From: Candidatus Desulfovibrio gallistercoris
GTDB lineage: Bacteria > Desulfobacterota > Desulfovibrionia > Desulfovibrionales > Desulfovibrionaceae
NCBI GenBank assembly: GCA_019118745.1
Contig: DWYJ01000098.1
Span: forward strand, 1 to 63,551
Direction: 5' to 3'
Length of the DNA: 63,551 nt
The translations under genes and the position numbers were made by a program. This document shows, in pieces, positions 47,335-55,421 of the stretch (the stretch's first letter is position 1; each line of letters opens with the position of its first letter). The notes below the pieces were generated by a model that saw only the letters and a program-made list of their open reading frames with translations, searched no databases and had not been told where the DNA came from.

Positions 47335-48632
47335 ATGGCGTGCTCCGGCTGCTCACGGGGAAAGCTCACCGTGAAGACGGCTTCCCTGTCAGCGACGTTT
47401 TCCTGTCGGATGATCCAGCCCATCTGCTCGCAGGCGCGCAACGCCAGCGACAGACCCAGCCCGCTCCCCACGGGTGTTGGCGCACCGGCGGGATGCGGTG
47501 CGCGGACGCCCCTCGCGAAGACGTCCAGATGTTCCGGGATATGGCCCTTGTTGCGGATGCGGAAAAGGCCATCCTCCACACTCACCAGAACCTTTCCATC
47601 TTCGGCGTATTTTCGCGCGTTGTCCAGTAAATTCTTGAAGATGATGCGCGCGAGCCCCTCGTCCCCCACGGTCATGACCGTAGCGGGGCCCTCCAGACCG
47701 ACGGCGGCGTCCCCGCCGCAGAGCTCGCGCACCAGCGCCGCCACGTCGAGGCTCTCGGGCACGATGTCCTCCGGACGGCGAGCCAGCATGAGCAGGCTGC
47801 GCACCATGTCGCTCATGTCCAGCACCGTGCGCTGCAGGCGTTGCAGCACCGGCATCAGGGCCTCGCCGCCCTCCAGACCGGCGAGGCGCAGTTCCAGCAC
47901 TTCCAGCCCGCCCTGCAGGACGGTGAGCGGCGTGCGCAGCTCATGGCTCACGTCGCCGGTAAAAAAGCTCTCGCGCTGCATGTAGCGCACGAGGTCCCGC
48001 TCGCGGGCGGCGATGGCGCGGGCCAGCACGCCCACTTCGTCATTGAGGGCCTCCTGCGGCAGGGAGGGCAGGCTGCCGGGCTGCTCGCCCTGCTCCACGG
48101 CATGCGTGAGTTCGGTGAGCGAACCGGAAAGACGGCGGGAAAGCACGATGCCCAGCAGCGAGGCGGCCACGAGGGCCACCCCCACGCAGAGCAGGAAGAT
48201 GCGGAGCGTCTCGGCCCGCAGGGAGCGGAAAGCCCCCGTGCTGCCGCTGAGGGAATAGCGCAGCCCGCCCCGCGTGGCCAGCAGGACGAACTCGGCCCCG
48301 TTGTCCAGCAGATGCAGGCCGTCCGTCAGCGCCTGCCAGTCCGGCGGCACCTGCTTGCCCACCAGGAAATCCAGATCCATGCCTTCGGCCAGATCCGAGC
48401 CCCAGTAGAGCACGCGCCGCCCGTGGTCCTCGGCATAGAAGGCGCGCTCCTCGGCCTCCATGAGCAGGCGCATGATCGGCCGGGCATTGACTTCCAGCAG
48501 ATGGCGGCCCAGCCGCTCGTAGGCGACGAGCCCCGCGATGATCATCACGGCGCCCATGCCCACGGTCAGCAGCACGAAGGACAGCAGCAGCCGCCGCCGG
48601 ATGCCGTAACGCCGGGATGACGGCGGCTTCAC
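47331..48632 (-). CDS. Sensor histidine kinase, QseC-like
   Basis: A 433-residue inner-membrane kinase: a first helix (LLLSFVLLTVGMGAVMIIAG), a periplasmic domain of about 110 residues, a second helix (LRIFLLCVGVALVAASLLG), HAMP-like linker, the phosphoacceptor SHELRTPL, NLLDNARKYA (N box) and GSGLGLSLA (G box). It would phosphorylate the response regulator encoded with a 4-nt overlap upstream. Association with YgiW-like proteins is the context that suggests QseC; ligand unknown. Confidence 0.88.
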   Translation of the reverse strand: MKPPSSRRYGIRRRLLLSFVLLTVGMGAVMIIAGLVAYERLGRHLLEVNARPIMRLLMEAEERAFYAEDHGRRVLYWGSDLAEGMDLDFLVGKQVPPDWQALTDGLHLLDNGAEFVLLATRGGLRYSLSGSTGAFRSLRAETLRIFLLCVGVALVAASLLGIVLSRRLSGSLTELTHAVEQGEQPGSLPSLPQEALNDEVGVLARAIAARERDLVRYMQRESFFTGDVSHELRTPLTVLQGGLEVLELRLAGLEGGEALMPVLQRLQRTVLDMSDMVRSLLMLARRPEDIVPESLDVAALVRELCGGDAAVGLEGPATVMTVGDEGLARIIFKNLLDNARKYAEDGKVLVSVEDGLFRIRNKGHIPEHLDVFARGVRAPHPAGAPTPVGSGLGLSLALRACEQMGWIIRQENVADREAVFTVSFPREQPEHAI

Positions 48633-49333
48633 GCGTCCTCCCCGCCGCCCAGCCGGTAGCCCACGTGGGTGACCGTCTGGAGCAGGGGCGGATCGAAGGG
48701 CTTGTCCAGCGCCTGCCGGAGTTCGTGGATATGGGTGCGCAGAGCGCTGCCGCCGGGCGGGGCGTCCCCCCAGAGCATCTGCTCCAGCTCCTCACGCGCC
48801 ACCAGCGCCGGGGCCGCCCGCATGAGTTCGCAGAGGATGCGGAAGCCCGTGGGGCTGATCCGCAGTTCCTTCCCCTGCCGGGTGACGCGGTGGCCGGCCA
48901 CATCCACCACCACGTCCGCATAGCGCAGCTCTCCGCTGCTGCCGCCGCCCGCTCCCTGCCGGCCGCGCCCGCACGCCCGGATGAGCGCCCGGATGCGGGC
49001 TTCCAGCTCCTTGAGCGCAAAGGGTTTGACCAGGTAGTCGTCCGCGCCGGACTCTAGCCCCAGCACGCGGTCGGGCACGGTGTCCCGCGCCGTCAGCATG
49101 ATGATGGGGGTCCGGTAGTCGTGCTTTTCGCGCAGGGTGCGGCACAGGGTGATGCCGTCCATGCCGGGCAGCATCACGTCCAGCACCAGACAGTCGAAAC
49201 GTCCGGCCAGCGCCTGTTCCAGACCGGCCCGGCCGTTACGGGCGCAGTCCAGCTCGTAGCCCAGCGGCTCGAAGAAGGCGTAGAGCATGGCAAGGATATC
49301 TTCGTTATCTTCCACCAGAAGCAGTGCAGGCAT
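48629..49333 (-). CDS. OmpR-family response regulator, QseB-like
   Basis: A 234-residue regulator. The receiver has LLVEDNEDI (acidic pocket), DCLVLDVMLPGMDG with the phosphorylated Asp, and VKPFALKELEARIRA with the conserved Lys. The C-terminal winged helix is seen in GTAQ-like ISPTGFRILCELM and ALRTHIHELRQALD. The ATG at 49333 has GGGAGG upstream. It probably controls its own operon, including the RND pump downstream. Confidence 0.9.
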   Translation of the reverse strand: MPALLLVEDNEDILAMLYAFFEPLGYELDCARNGRAGLEQALAGRFDCLVLDVMLPGMDGITLCRTLREKHDYRTPIIMLTARDTVPDRVLGLESGADDYLVKPFALKELEARIRALIRACGRGRQGAGGGSSGELRYADVVVDVAGHRVTRQGKELRISPTGFRILCELMRAAPALVAREELEQMLWGDAPPGGSALRTHIHELRQALDKPFDPPLLQTVTHVGYRLGGGEDA

Positions 49334-49503
49334 ACGGGCCTCCCGCGGCATGACCGCGCCCCTCCCCGCAGCGGGAAGGCGGCAGCGGCACGCCTCGTCA
49401 TGGCGTCAGGAACAGTTTCCGCCGGGCGTCCCGTCTTCGCCCGCTCACCGGCGGACGCGGCCTGCCGGACACGCGGCGGGCGACGGCGGCAGGGCCGCCC
49501 CGC

Positions 49504-49884
49504 TCAGGGCCGGGGCTCTTCGTCCAGGATGGCCAGACCTTCCACCTCCACCTCGTTGGGACGCTTGGAACTCCATTCCACCTGTCCCACGATGCGGATG
49601 CGGGTCTGCGGCGTCACCGTCAGGTGACCAAAGGTCTCATCTTCTATCTCCACCACCACGCTGCCGCTGTCGTCCCGAAAGACGTAGCGGTCCTTGCGCT
49701 GGGGCAGTTTTTCCACGAGGTGGCCCTCGAGCACGCAGGGCACGTCGTCATAGGCGTTGGCCACATCGGCGGCCCGGGTCACCACGCCGGCGGCCGAGCC
49801 CGCGCCCGGCCCCTCGAACCCCGCGGCCACGACGGATGCCGCCCCGGCGAGACAGAGAAACAGCAGCAAGATGGCGATTCGCAT
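49504..49884 (-). CDS. YgiW-like periplasmic OB-fold protein, copy 4
   Basis: A 126-residue secreted protein: signal peptide (IAILLLFLCLAGAASVVAA), then an OB-fold of the YgiW/VisP (BOF) family with VLEGHLVEKLPQRKDRYVFRDDSGSVVVEIED in two halves (VLEGHLVEKL and RYVFRDDSGSVVVEIED). It is the most diverged of four tandem paralogues and the one nearest the two-component genes. In E. coli ygiW sits beside qseBC. Role: small periplasmic stress-related binding protein in known cases. Confidence 0.8.
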   Translation of the reverse strand: MRIAILLLFLCLAGAASVVAAGFEGPGAGSAAGVVTRAADVANAYDDVPCVLEGHLVEKLPQRKDRYVFRDDSGSVVVEIEDETFGHLTVTPQTRIRIVGQVEWSSKRPNEVEVEGLAILDEEPRP

Positions 49885-49900
49885 GGGGGCTCCTGTTAGT

Positions 49901-49941
49901 GCATTTTCCGTTTGAAGCGCTCCGCGCTTCAAACCATACGG
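49901..49941. repeat. Small palindrome family, TTTGG/CCAAA copy 2
   Basis: GCATTTTCCGTTTGAAGCGC ... GCGCTTCAAACCATACGG, related to 29143-29182 and 56009-56049. It lies between YgiW-like copies 3 and 4. Confidence 0.7.
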
Positions 49942-50087
49942 CCCGGCGTCTCGCGGGAAACCCCGGGAAACGCCCTCCAGATCCCGCCGCTCCCGGTCCA
50001 GACAGGCCGGCGGGGAGCCGCCGGCCGTCACATGCCGGACAGCCGGCGGCGAGAGTGCGGCAGGCCCGGCCTGCCGCCGTCAGGAGG

Positions 50088-50480
50088 TCACTTGAGGATT
50101 TCCAGCACCTTCACGTCCACCTTGGCCGGTTCCATCATGCCGTCCTTGTCCATCTTGCCGGACAGGCGCACCCTGGTCTCCGGGGTGACGGTACGGCCGG
50201 CGAAGACGCCGAAGTCGATCTCCACGATGATCTCGCCGGTGGCGTCCTTGAAAAGATATTTGTCGTCGCTGCCCGCGTAGCGCTGCACGATGTTCCCGGT
50301 CAGGATGACCGGCGCGTCATCCCAGCACTTGAGCGCCTTGGCCACGGTATCGGCCTGTATGCCCGCCGTCGGTCCCTGGAAGCCGCCGCCCTGACCGGCC
50401 CCCGGCCCCTGGAAGCCCGGCTGAGCGAACGCGGGAGCGGCCAGAGCCAGCACCAGCAGGGAAGAAAGCAGAATCTTCAT
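50088..50480 (-). CDS. YgiW-like periplasmic OB-fold protein, copy 3
   Basis: A 130-residue paralogue with signal peptide ILLSSLLVLALAAPAFA, a Gly-rich linker with two GFQGP motifs, and an OB-fold (LTGNIVQRYAGSDDKYLFKDATGEIIVEID in two halves). It ends KVDVKVLEILK, the same tail as copies 1 and 2. It has its own ribosome binding site (GGAG), and the repeats of the linker suggest local duplication. Confidence 0.85.
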   Translation of the reverse strand: MKILLSSLLVLALAAPAFAQPGFQGPGAGQGGGFQGPTAGIQADTVAKALKCWDDAPVILTGNIVQRYAGSDDKYLFKDATGEIIVEIDFGVFAGRTVTPETRVRLSGKMDKDGMMEPAKVDVKVLEILK

Positions 50481-50516
50481 GACAATACTCCTTTTTTATG
50501 CCTGTTCCTGAGAAGT

Positions 50517-50936
50517 TTACTTGAGGATCTCCAGGAACTTGACGTCGATCTTGGTGGCCTCGAACATCTCCTTGTCCACCTCCCCGGCGATGCGCACGGT
50601 ATTGGCGGGCGTCACGGTCTTGCCCCAGAAAAGTTCATGGTCGATGTCCACGATGACCTGCCCGGTCGCGTCGCGGAACATATACTTGTCGTCACTGCCG
50701 GCCAGACGTTCCACGATGTTGCCGGTCAGCACCACGGGCGACTCGTCCCAAGCCTTGAGCGCCTTGGCCACGGTATCGTTTTCCGTCCCGCCGGTGGGCC
50801 CCTGGAAGCCGCCGTACGAGGCTGCCGGGCCCTGGTAGCCCCCCGCGCCCGCCGGGCCGGGAGCAGGGCCGTCCGGCGCGGCAAAGGCGGGAACGCTCAG
50901 GGACATCGCCAGCAGGAGAAGGGAGGAGATTTTCAT
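50517..50936 (-). CDS. YgiW-like periplasmic OB-fold protein, copy 2
   Basis: A 139-residue paralogue: signal peptide ISSLLLLAMSLSVPAFA, a Pro/Gly linker (GYQGP, GFQGP), and the OB-fold with NIVERLAGSDDKYMFRDATG and DIDHELFWGKTVTPANTV. The last part is nearly identical to copy 1, so these two arose by a recent duplication. The start at 50936 follows GAGGTGG. Confidence 0.85.
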   Translation of the reverse strand: MKISSLLLLAMSLSVPAFAAPDGPAPGPAGAGGYQGPAASYGGFQGPTGGTENDTVAKALKAWDESPVVLTGNIVERLAGSDDKYMFRDATGQVIVDIDHELFWGKTVTPANTVRIAGEVDKEMFEATKIDVKFLEILK

Positions 50937-50966
50937 ACAGGCCACCTCTTTCATGTGTTTGACATC

Positions 50967-51350
50967 TTACTTCAGGACTTCAAGGAACTTGACGTCGATC
51001 TTGGTGGGGTCGAACATGTCCTTGTCCACATCGCCGGAAATGCGCACGGTATTGGCGGGCGTCACGGTCTTGCCCCAGAAGAGCTCATGGTCGATGTCCA
51101 CGACGATCTGGCCGGTGCCGTCCCGAAAAACGTACTTGTCGTCGCTGCCGGCCATACGCTGCACGATGTTGCCGGTCAGCACCACCGGGGCGTCGTCCCA
51201 GGCCTTGAGCGCCTTGGCCACCGTGGTGACGCCGACCGAGGACGTCGGCCCCTGGAAGCCGCCGTAACCACTGGCAGGGCCATTATACGCGGCAAGGGCA
51301 GGAGAGGAAAGACCAAGAATGAGAGCAAGAGCAGGAAGAAAACGACGCAT
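50967..51350 (-). CDS. YgiW-like periplasmic OB-fold protein, copy 1
   Basis: A 127-residue paralogue and first of the series: signal peptide FLPALALILGLSSPALA, linker with GFQGP, and the OB-fold NIVQRMAGSDDKYVFRDGTG with DIDHELFWGKTVTPANTV. GGAGG lies 6 nt before the ATG at 51350. It probably starts the transcript running through the four paralogues toward the regulator and pump genes; the A+T-rich 51440-51480 stretch upstream may hold the promoter. Confidence 0.85.
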   Translation of the reverse strand: MRRFLPALALILGLSSPALAAYNGPASGYGGFQGPTSSVGVTTVAKALKAWDDAPVVLTGNIVQRMAGSDDKYVFRDGTGQIVVDIDHELFWGKTVTPANTVRISGDVDKDMFDPTKIDVKFLEVLK

Positions 51351-51538
51351 ATCAAGCCTCCATGATGTGTTGTGGCGGTATCGCCTTGTGTTCATGGGGG
51401 CAAGCTAGCGCAACCGCCGTCAGGAAGGCGTCAGGACCCAAAAAAATTTTTTCCCTCCCGAAAAAAGATAAAAAATTTCCGGCGAATCAAGGTATTTCCC
51501 GCTTGCCCCTCCCGCGCCCGACTGATACAGTCCCCTGC

Positions 51539-51769
51539 ATGAAAGAACTGGACCCACATACCATGCGTCCCTGCCTCGCCTGTGGCGGCGTCGATGTGCA
51601 CCTTGAATCCATGCGTCCGCCGGGACGGCGGGATGACGTGTGGCGCGTCGTCTGCTCCTGCGGCCAGACCTCCCAGCAGTGGTCCGTCTCTCAGGGGGCG
51701 GCCATACGCGCCTGGAACCGCAATCTCGGCAGCGAGCACTGCGACGGCGGTACGGCAAGCCGACGCTGA
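51539..51769 (+). CDS. Lar-like zinc-ribbon protein
   Basis: A 76-residue protein with two Cys pairs, RPCLACGG and VVCSCGQ, followed by SQGAAIRAWNRNL. This CxxCG ... CxCG ... AIxAWNRR pattern is that of the Lar (restriction alleviation) family found on prophages, which in Rac phage modulates type I restriction. It is divergent from the YgiW operon and next to the prophage repressor, so it is probably phage-derived. No clear ribosome binding site is seen. Confidence 0.6.
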   Translation: MKELDPHTMRPCLACGGVDVHLESMRPPGRRDDVWRVVCSCGQTSQQWSVSQGAAIRAWNRNLGSEHCDGGTASRR

Positions 51770-51823
51770 CAGGTCCGGCCTGTCCATTTTTTGCGGGGCG
51801 CTTCCGGCAGGAGGCGCCCTTCG

Positions 51824-52504
51824 TCATTCCAGCTCCCGCCCCACCCAGACGGCCCGCCCGATGATGTGCACGAGATCGCCCAGCTGATCGCGCGTGTCCG
51901 CCTCGATGGGCGCATAGGCCGGGTTGGCGCTGCTCAAGATCAGCTTGCCCGGCATGGCGTTGACGATCTTCAGGTAGATCATGTCCTCCACGCTCACGGC
52001 GTAGATGCGCCCAGGCCGGGGCTCCCGCTGGCCCTGGTCGATGAGCACCACATCATTATGGCGTATGTCCGGCTGCATGCTGTCGCCCGATACCCGCAGC
52101 AGCACCATATGCGCCGGGTTCCCCTTGCGGCGTAAGAAATCGTGCCGGAACGCGTAATGCCGCAGCACTTCGCCGCCGGTCTCCAGGCTGCCGCCGCCCG
52201 CCGAAAGGCGCGCCTCCACCAGCGGCACCATGACCAGATCGTCCTCCTCCGCACCGGCCCGGCAGTCGGGGGCCCCCCGCCCCGCCAGCAGCCAGTCCAG
52301 CGAACAACGCAGCACGCCGGCCAGACGCACGGCAAACTCCCCCTTGGGCAGCTGCCCGTTCTCGTACTGTTGTATGGTCGTCAGGCTCACCCCGATGCGG
52401 GCGGCCAGCTCCTGCTTGCGCAGCCCCTGCTCCTGACGCCGGCGCCGCAGTCTTCCGGCAAAGGCGCTCCCCAGTCCCGGCGGCGTGCCGCATGTCGTCG
52501 TCAT
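51824..52504 (-). CDS. CI-like phage repressor with S24 peptidase domain
   Basis: A 226-residue repressor: N-terminal helix-turn-helix (RRRRQEQGLRKQELAARIGVSLTTIQQYENG) and a C-terminal LexA/UmuD-like S24 domain with LRVSGDSMQPDI (the catalytic Ser) and the Lys region RIYAVSVEDMIYLKIV. Proteins of this kind keep a prophage silent and are cleaved after DNA damage. It faces away from the regulatory gene block and shares an operator-like region with it (52551-52584). Confidence 0.88.
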   Translation of the reverse strand: MTTTCGTPPGLGSAFAGRLRRRRQEQGLRKQELAARIGVSLTTIQQYENGQLPKGEFAVRLAGVLRCSLDWLLAGRGAPDCRAGAEEDDLVMVPLVEARLSAGGGSLETGGEVLRHYAFRHDFLRRKGNPAHMVLLRVSGDSMQPDIRHNDVVLIDQGQREPRPGRIYAVSVEDMIYLKIVNAMPGKLILSSANPAYAPIEADTRDQLGDLVHIIGRAVWVGRELE

Positions 52505-52550
52505 ATCCCCTCCTCTGCCAGCGAGTCCGGCAGCTTAGCTCAAGCATAAA

Positions 52551-52584
52551 AGAAAAGTTATAAATTTTTCTTTTGAACTTTTCT
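52551..52584. promoter_or_regulatory. Candidate repressor operator with divergent promoters
   Basis: AGAAAAGTT (52551-52559) and AACTTTTCT (52576-52584) are perfect 9-bp inverted repeats. They overlap a rightward TTGAAC (52573-52578) with TATAAA at 52594-52599, and a leftward TTGAGA with TTTATA at 17-nt spacing. A classic lysogeny-switch layout, inferred from sequence. Confidence 0.5.
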
Positions 52585-52763
52585 CAAAAAACATATAAAC
52601 AGATACATGTTGTTCGAAAATGCTAGCCAAGAAAGCCAGGTAGCGCAAGACTTGCCTGCCCCTGGCACGACAACGTCCCCCCTCTCCGGCGGCAACGGAG
52701 CCCCTTACGGCTACAGGAAAACTTTTCAACCAGACCGCTTTTCGGGTCCTTCAGGGAGGTACC

Positions 52764-52994
52764 ATGCACCAGTTGCCCTATCATCTCGAAACCGTCAGCA
52801 ATGTCCTCGATGTCCTGGCCCGCGGCAATGCCGCCGAACGTCCCCTGCTGGCCCTGGCCGCCTGCCATCTGCGCCTGCTGGCCAGCCTGACCGCGGGCGG
52901 CAGTCCTCTGCCGCAGCCCCCGGCCTGCGCCGCCGTCCCGGTCGCCGGCGTGGTTCCGCGTCCTGTATGGGAGGCCGGGCATGTCGTGCAGTAG
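52764..52994 (+). CDS. Small phage-region protein, unknown
   Basis: A 76-residue ORF with a strong ribosome binding site (GGGAGG, 4 nt before the ATG). The N-terminal half is helical (HLETVSNVLDVLARGNAAERPLLALAA), the rest Pro/Ala/Val-rich. I do not recognise it. It overlaps the next gene by 14 nt and opens the rightward phage operon. Confidence 0.6.
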   Translation: MHQLPYHLETVSNVLDVLARGNAAERPLLALAACHLRLLASLTAGGSPLPQPPACAAVPVAGVVPRPVWEAGHVVQ

Positions 52995-53664
52995 GCGCGC
53001 TTGCCCGGCGGAGCCGTGCCGGACTGACGGCGATCCGGGGAGCCTCCGGCCGTCGCGGGCCACGCCCCTCCCGTCCCTTGCGCGCGGCACCGGCCGGCAC
53101 CGGGAACGGCCCGTCACGGCAGGCGGACGGCAACGCCCGTTCGAACGTCCTTCCGGCTGCGCATCCGGCACGCCGGCCATCCCGCCCCCCTTCAGCGACA
53201 CCGCCGCCACGGAAATATGGCAGGCGCTGCGCCGGAGCCTCAGCCCCAATGCCCGGCTCATCCTGCGCGTACTGGACGAGGACGGCGCGGCCTTTACCCG
53301 CCTGCTGCGCCACTACGGCGGCCAGTCCCTGCGCATCCCCCGCCGCCTGCCGCCGGAGGAGCATGCCCTGAGGCGGACGCTGGGCACGGACTGCCTGCGC
53401 CGTCTGATGGCGACCTTTGGCGGAACGGTCATCTATGTACCGCGCTGCCGCCTCCTGCTGGCCGCCGTGCGCCGCATCCGCCTTGTCCGGCAGTTCAGCC
53501 GCCATACCGCCGCCGGAGCTTCCGGCTGCGCCGCCGTGCGTCAGCTGGCCCGTCAGGAAGGGCTCAGCGAGCGCCGCATCTGGCAGATACTCAAGACCAG
53601 CGACGACCTGCCCGAAGCCGCCGCCGCCCTGCCCGGCCTGCTCCCGGAACAGGGCGATACCTAG
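52981..53664 (+). CDS. Mor-like phage transcription activator
   Basis: A 227-residue protein. After a basic, low-complexity N-terminus of about 70 residues comes a domain like the Mor/C activators of Mu-type phages: FGGTVIYVPRCR, a helical region, then the helix-turn-helix LARQEGLSERRIWQILK. Mor drives phage middle or late genes. The start is fixed by GGGAGG 6 nt upstream inside the preceding gene. The role as activator of the lysis and head genes that follow is inferred. Confidence 0.65.
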   Translation: MSCSRRACPAEPCRTDGDPGSLRPSRATPLPSLARGTGRHRERPVTAGGRQRPFERPSGCASGTPAIPPPFSDTAATEIWQALRRSLSPNARLILRVLDEDGAAFTRLLRHYGGQSLRIPRRLPPEEHALRRTLGTDCLRRLMATFGGTVIYVPRCRLLLAAVRRIRLVRQFSRHTAAGASGCAAVRQLARQEGLSERRIWQILKTSDDLPEAAAALPGLLPEQGDT

Positions 53665-54028
53665 CTCCGCCCGCCCCATCCGCCTCCCCCGTGCGGCAAG
53701 GCGACAAAGCACGAGGGCCCAAAGCGGCCGCATCGTGCTTCCTCCCTTTTCCCGGCATGCCGCTGCCGGAAAAACGCCTTGCCGTCCACGGGGGCTCCCG
53801 CCCCCCGGTTTGCCCCTCCTCTTCCTGCCCGCTGCGGCGGACGGTTCCCCGCCGCCGGCATGATGCGCCGCCGCGCCCGCGTCCGACGATTCTTCCCGCC
53901 TTCCGCAAAGCCGCGTCCCCTCACGCCCTGACGCTACAGAACTCTTTCAGTCTTACGCCGGACGCCCTTTCGGGCATGGTGCACCTGTCCGCGGGGATCC
54001 CCCGCCCATCACAACCAGGAGAGCGACC
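53665..54028. other. Non-coding gap before the lysis genes
   Basis: A 364-bp stretch with open frames only in the wrong, unconserved frames. It probably holds the late promoter. I see no clear -10/-35 pair or operator in it. Confidence 0.4.
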
Positions 54029-54709
54029 ATGCCCACCGCCTTTGAACGAGCCCATGCCTTTACCGCCCGCTGGGAGGGCGGCCTTGTGGACCATCCGGAT
54101 GATCCGGGCGGCATCACCAACCACGGCGTTTCCTTCCGCTGGGTGAAGGATCTGGCCGAGGAGGCCCGCCGCCGCTGCCGGCAAGAAGACCGCCGCTGCG
54201 AGAACTGCGCCCGTCAGGGCGGTCCTCGCTGCGAGATGCAGGCCCTCGACATGGATATGGACGGCGACGTGGACGCCGACGACATCCGCGCCTGCACGAA
54301 GGAGCAGGCCGCCGTCCTCTTCCGGCAGCACTTCTGGGACAAGCTCGGCTGCGACGCCCTGCCCCTGCCGCTGGCCGTCACCCTGTATGACGGGGCCGTG
54401 AACATGGGGCCGGGCAGGGCCGTGCGTCAGCTCCAGGCTGCGCTCAATCTGGTGGGGGAGAACCGCCTCGACATCTTCGAACCGCTGGCCGAGGACGGCA
54501 TCATGGGGCCCAGGACACGGGAAATGGCCCAGGCCATCGCCCACATCGACGCCGATTTCTACACGGCCCGCCAGAGCCTGCGCCAGCGTGACGCCTTCTA
54601 CCGGCAACTGGCGGCCCGCAGACCGTCCATGCAGGCCTTCCTCAACGGCTGGCGCAACCGGGTGAAGGCGCTCGGCGACTATCTGGCCGAACTGGAACGG
54701 GAGGTCTAG
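54029..54709 (+). CDS. Phage endolysin, GH108 muramidase
   Basis: A 226-residue lysozyme-like enzyme that cuts peptidoglycan glycan strands. The N-terminal family signature WEGGLVDHPDDPGGITNHGVS has the catalytic Glu in WEGG, and the C-terminal region (QAALNLVGENRLDIFEPLAEDGIMG) is the peptidoglycan-binding part common to GH108. Unusually, a Cys-rich insert and an EF-hand-like loop DMDMDGDVDADDI (about 71-83) sit between the halves. GGAG precedes the start. Confidence 0.85.
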   Translation: MPTAFERAHAFTARWEGGLVDHPDDPGGITNHGVSFRWVKDLAEEARRRCRQEDRRCENCARQGGPRCEMQALDMDMDGDVDADDIRACTKEQAAVLFRQHFWDKLGCDALPLPLAVTLYDGAVNMGPGRAVRQLQAALNLVGENRLDIFEPLAEDGIMGPRTREMAQAIAHIDADFYTARQSLRQRDAFYRQLAARRPSMQAFLNGWRNRVKALGDYLAELEREV

Positions 54710-54711
54710 CC

Positions 54712-55023
54712 ATGTGGAGCGTACTGGCCGGACTGGCCGCCGGACTGGGCAAGGGCCTGCGCGGCCTCCTTGGCGACGACGCCAAACGCGCCGAGGCGCA
54801 GAGCCGTCTCAATGAGCGGGAAGTGGAAGGCGCGCCCGCCAGCCGCCTGCGCCTCTGGCGCTCCTTCCTCGGCTGGGTGCTGAGCCTGCTCTTCGTCTGG
54901 GAAGTGGCGGGCAGGCTCGTGCTCGTGCCGCTGCTGGCCCCGCAATGGGGCGAGCAGCTCCCGCCGTCCACCCTCGATCAGATCATGAGCCTGCTGCTCG
55001 GCATGCTCGGTCTGGGTTTCTGA
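54712..55023 (+). CDS. Holin-like membrane protein
   Basis: A 103-residue protein with a hydrophobic first segment (GLAAGLGKGLRGLLG), a charged middle, and two hydrophobic segments (FLGWVLSLLFVWEVAG and QIMSLLLGMLGLGF), resembling 3TM-type phage holins. Its place 2 nt after the endolysin supports a lysis role: forming holes that release the lysin. GGGAGG precedes it. Confidence 0.75.
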   Translation: MWSVLAGLAAGLGKGLRGLLGDDAKRAEAQSRLNEREVEGAPASRLRLWRSFLGWVLSLLFVWEVAGRLVLVPLLAPQWGEQLPPSTLDQIMSLLLGMLGLGF

Positions 55024-55040
55024 CCCGCAAGGATCTTTTC

Positions 55041-55421
55041 ATGGAAAGCATACTGCATTCCTCGGCGGCCTCGCTGCTCATCCTCGCCGTACAGGCCGCC
55101 GTCGTCTGGGCCTTCTGGAGCCTGCGCCGGGCCTTTGTGCGTCAGGAGGAATTCCAGGAGCAGCTCCAGCGCCAGAGCCGTTACGAAAACGCCGTCAGCC
55201 GCCGTCTGCTCACGCTGGAGCAGCAGGTGCGGCAGGTGCCCGGCGAAAAGCGCCTGAACCAGCTCCACAGCGAACTGGCCGGGCTGCGCGGGGACATCAT
55301 GGCCCTCAATGCCCGCATCACCGGGCTGGATCATCTGCTGAGCCGGCTGGAACGCAGCCTGGAGCGGCAGGAGGAGCGACTGCGTCCGCTCCCGGCCCGC
55401 AGCGCCCGGGAGGCCATCTGA
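55041..55421 (+). CDS. DUF2730-like spanin/structural phage protein
   Basis: A 126-residue protein with one N-terminal membrane helix (LLILAVQAAVVWAFWSL) and a long coiled coil with heptads (RLLTLEQQVRQV, LNQLHSELAGLRGDI, LLSRLERSLERQEERL). This is the layout of DUF2730 proteins of Mu-like phages, often placed after lysis genes. It overlaps the next ORF by 1 nt. Confidence 0.65.
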   Translation: MESILHSSAASLLILAVQAAVVWAFWSLRRAFVRQEEFQEQLQRQSRYENAVSRRLLTLEQQVRQVPGEKRLNQLHSELAGLRGDIMALNARITGLDHLLSRLERSLERQEERLRPLPARSAREAI

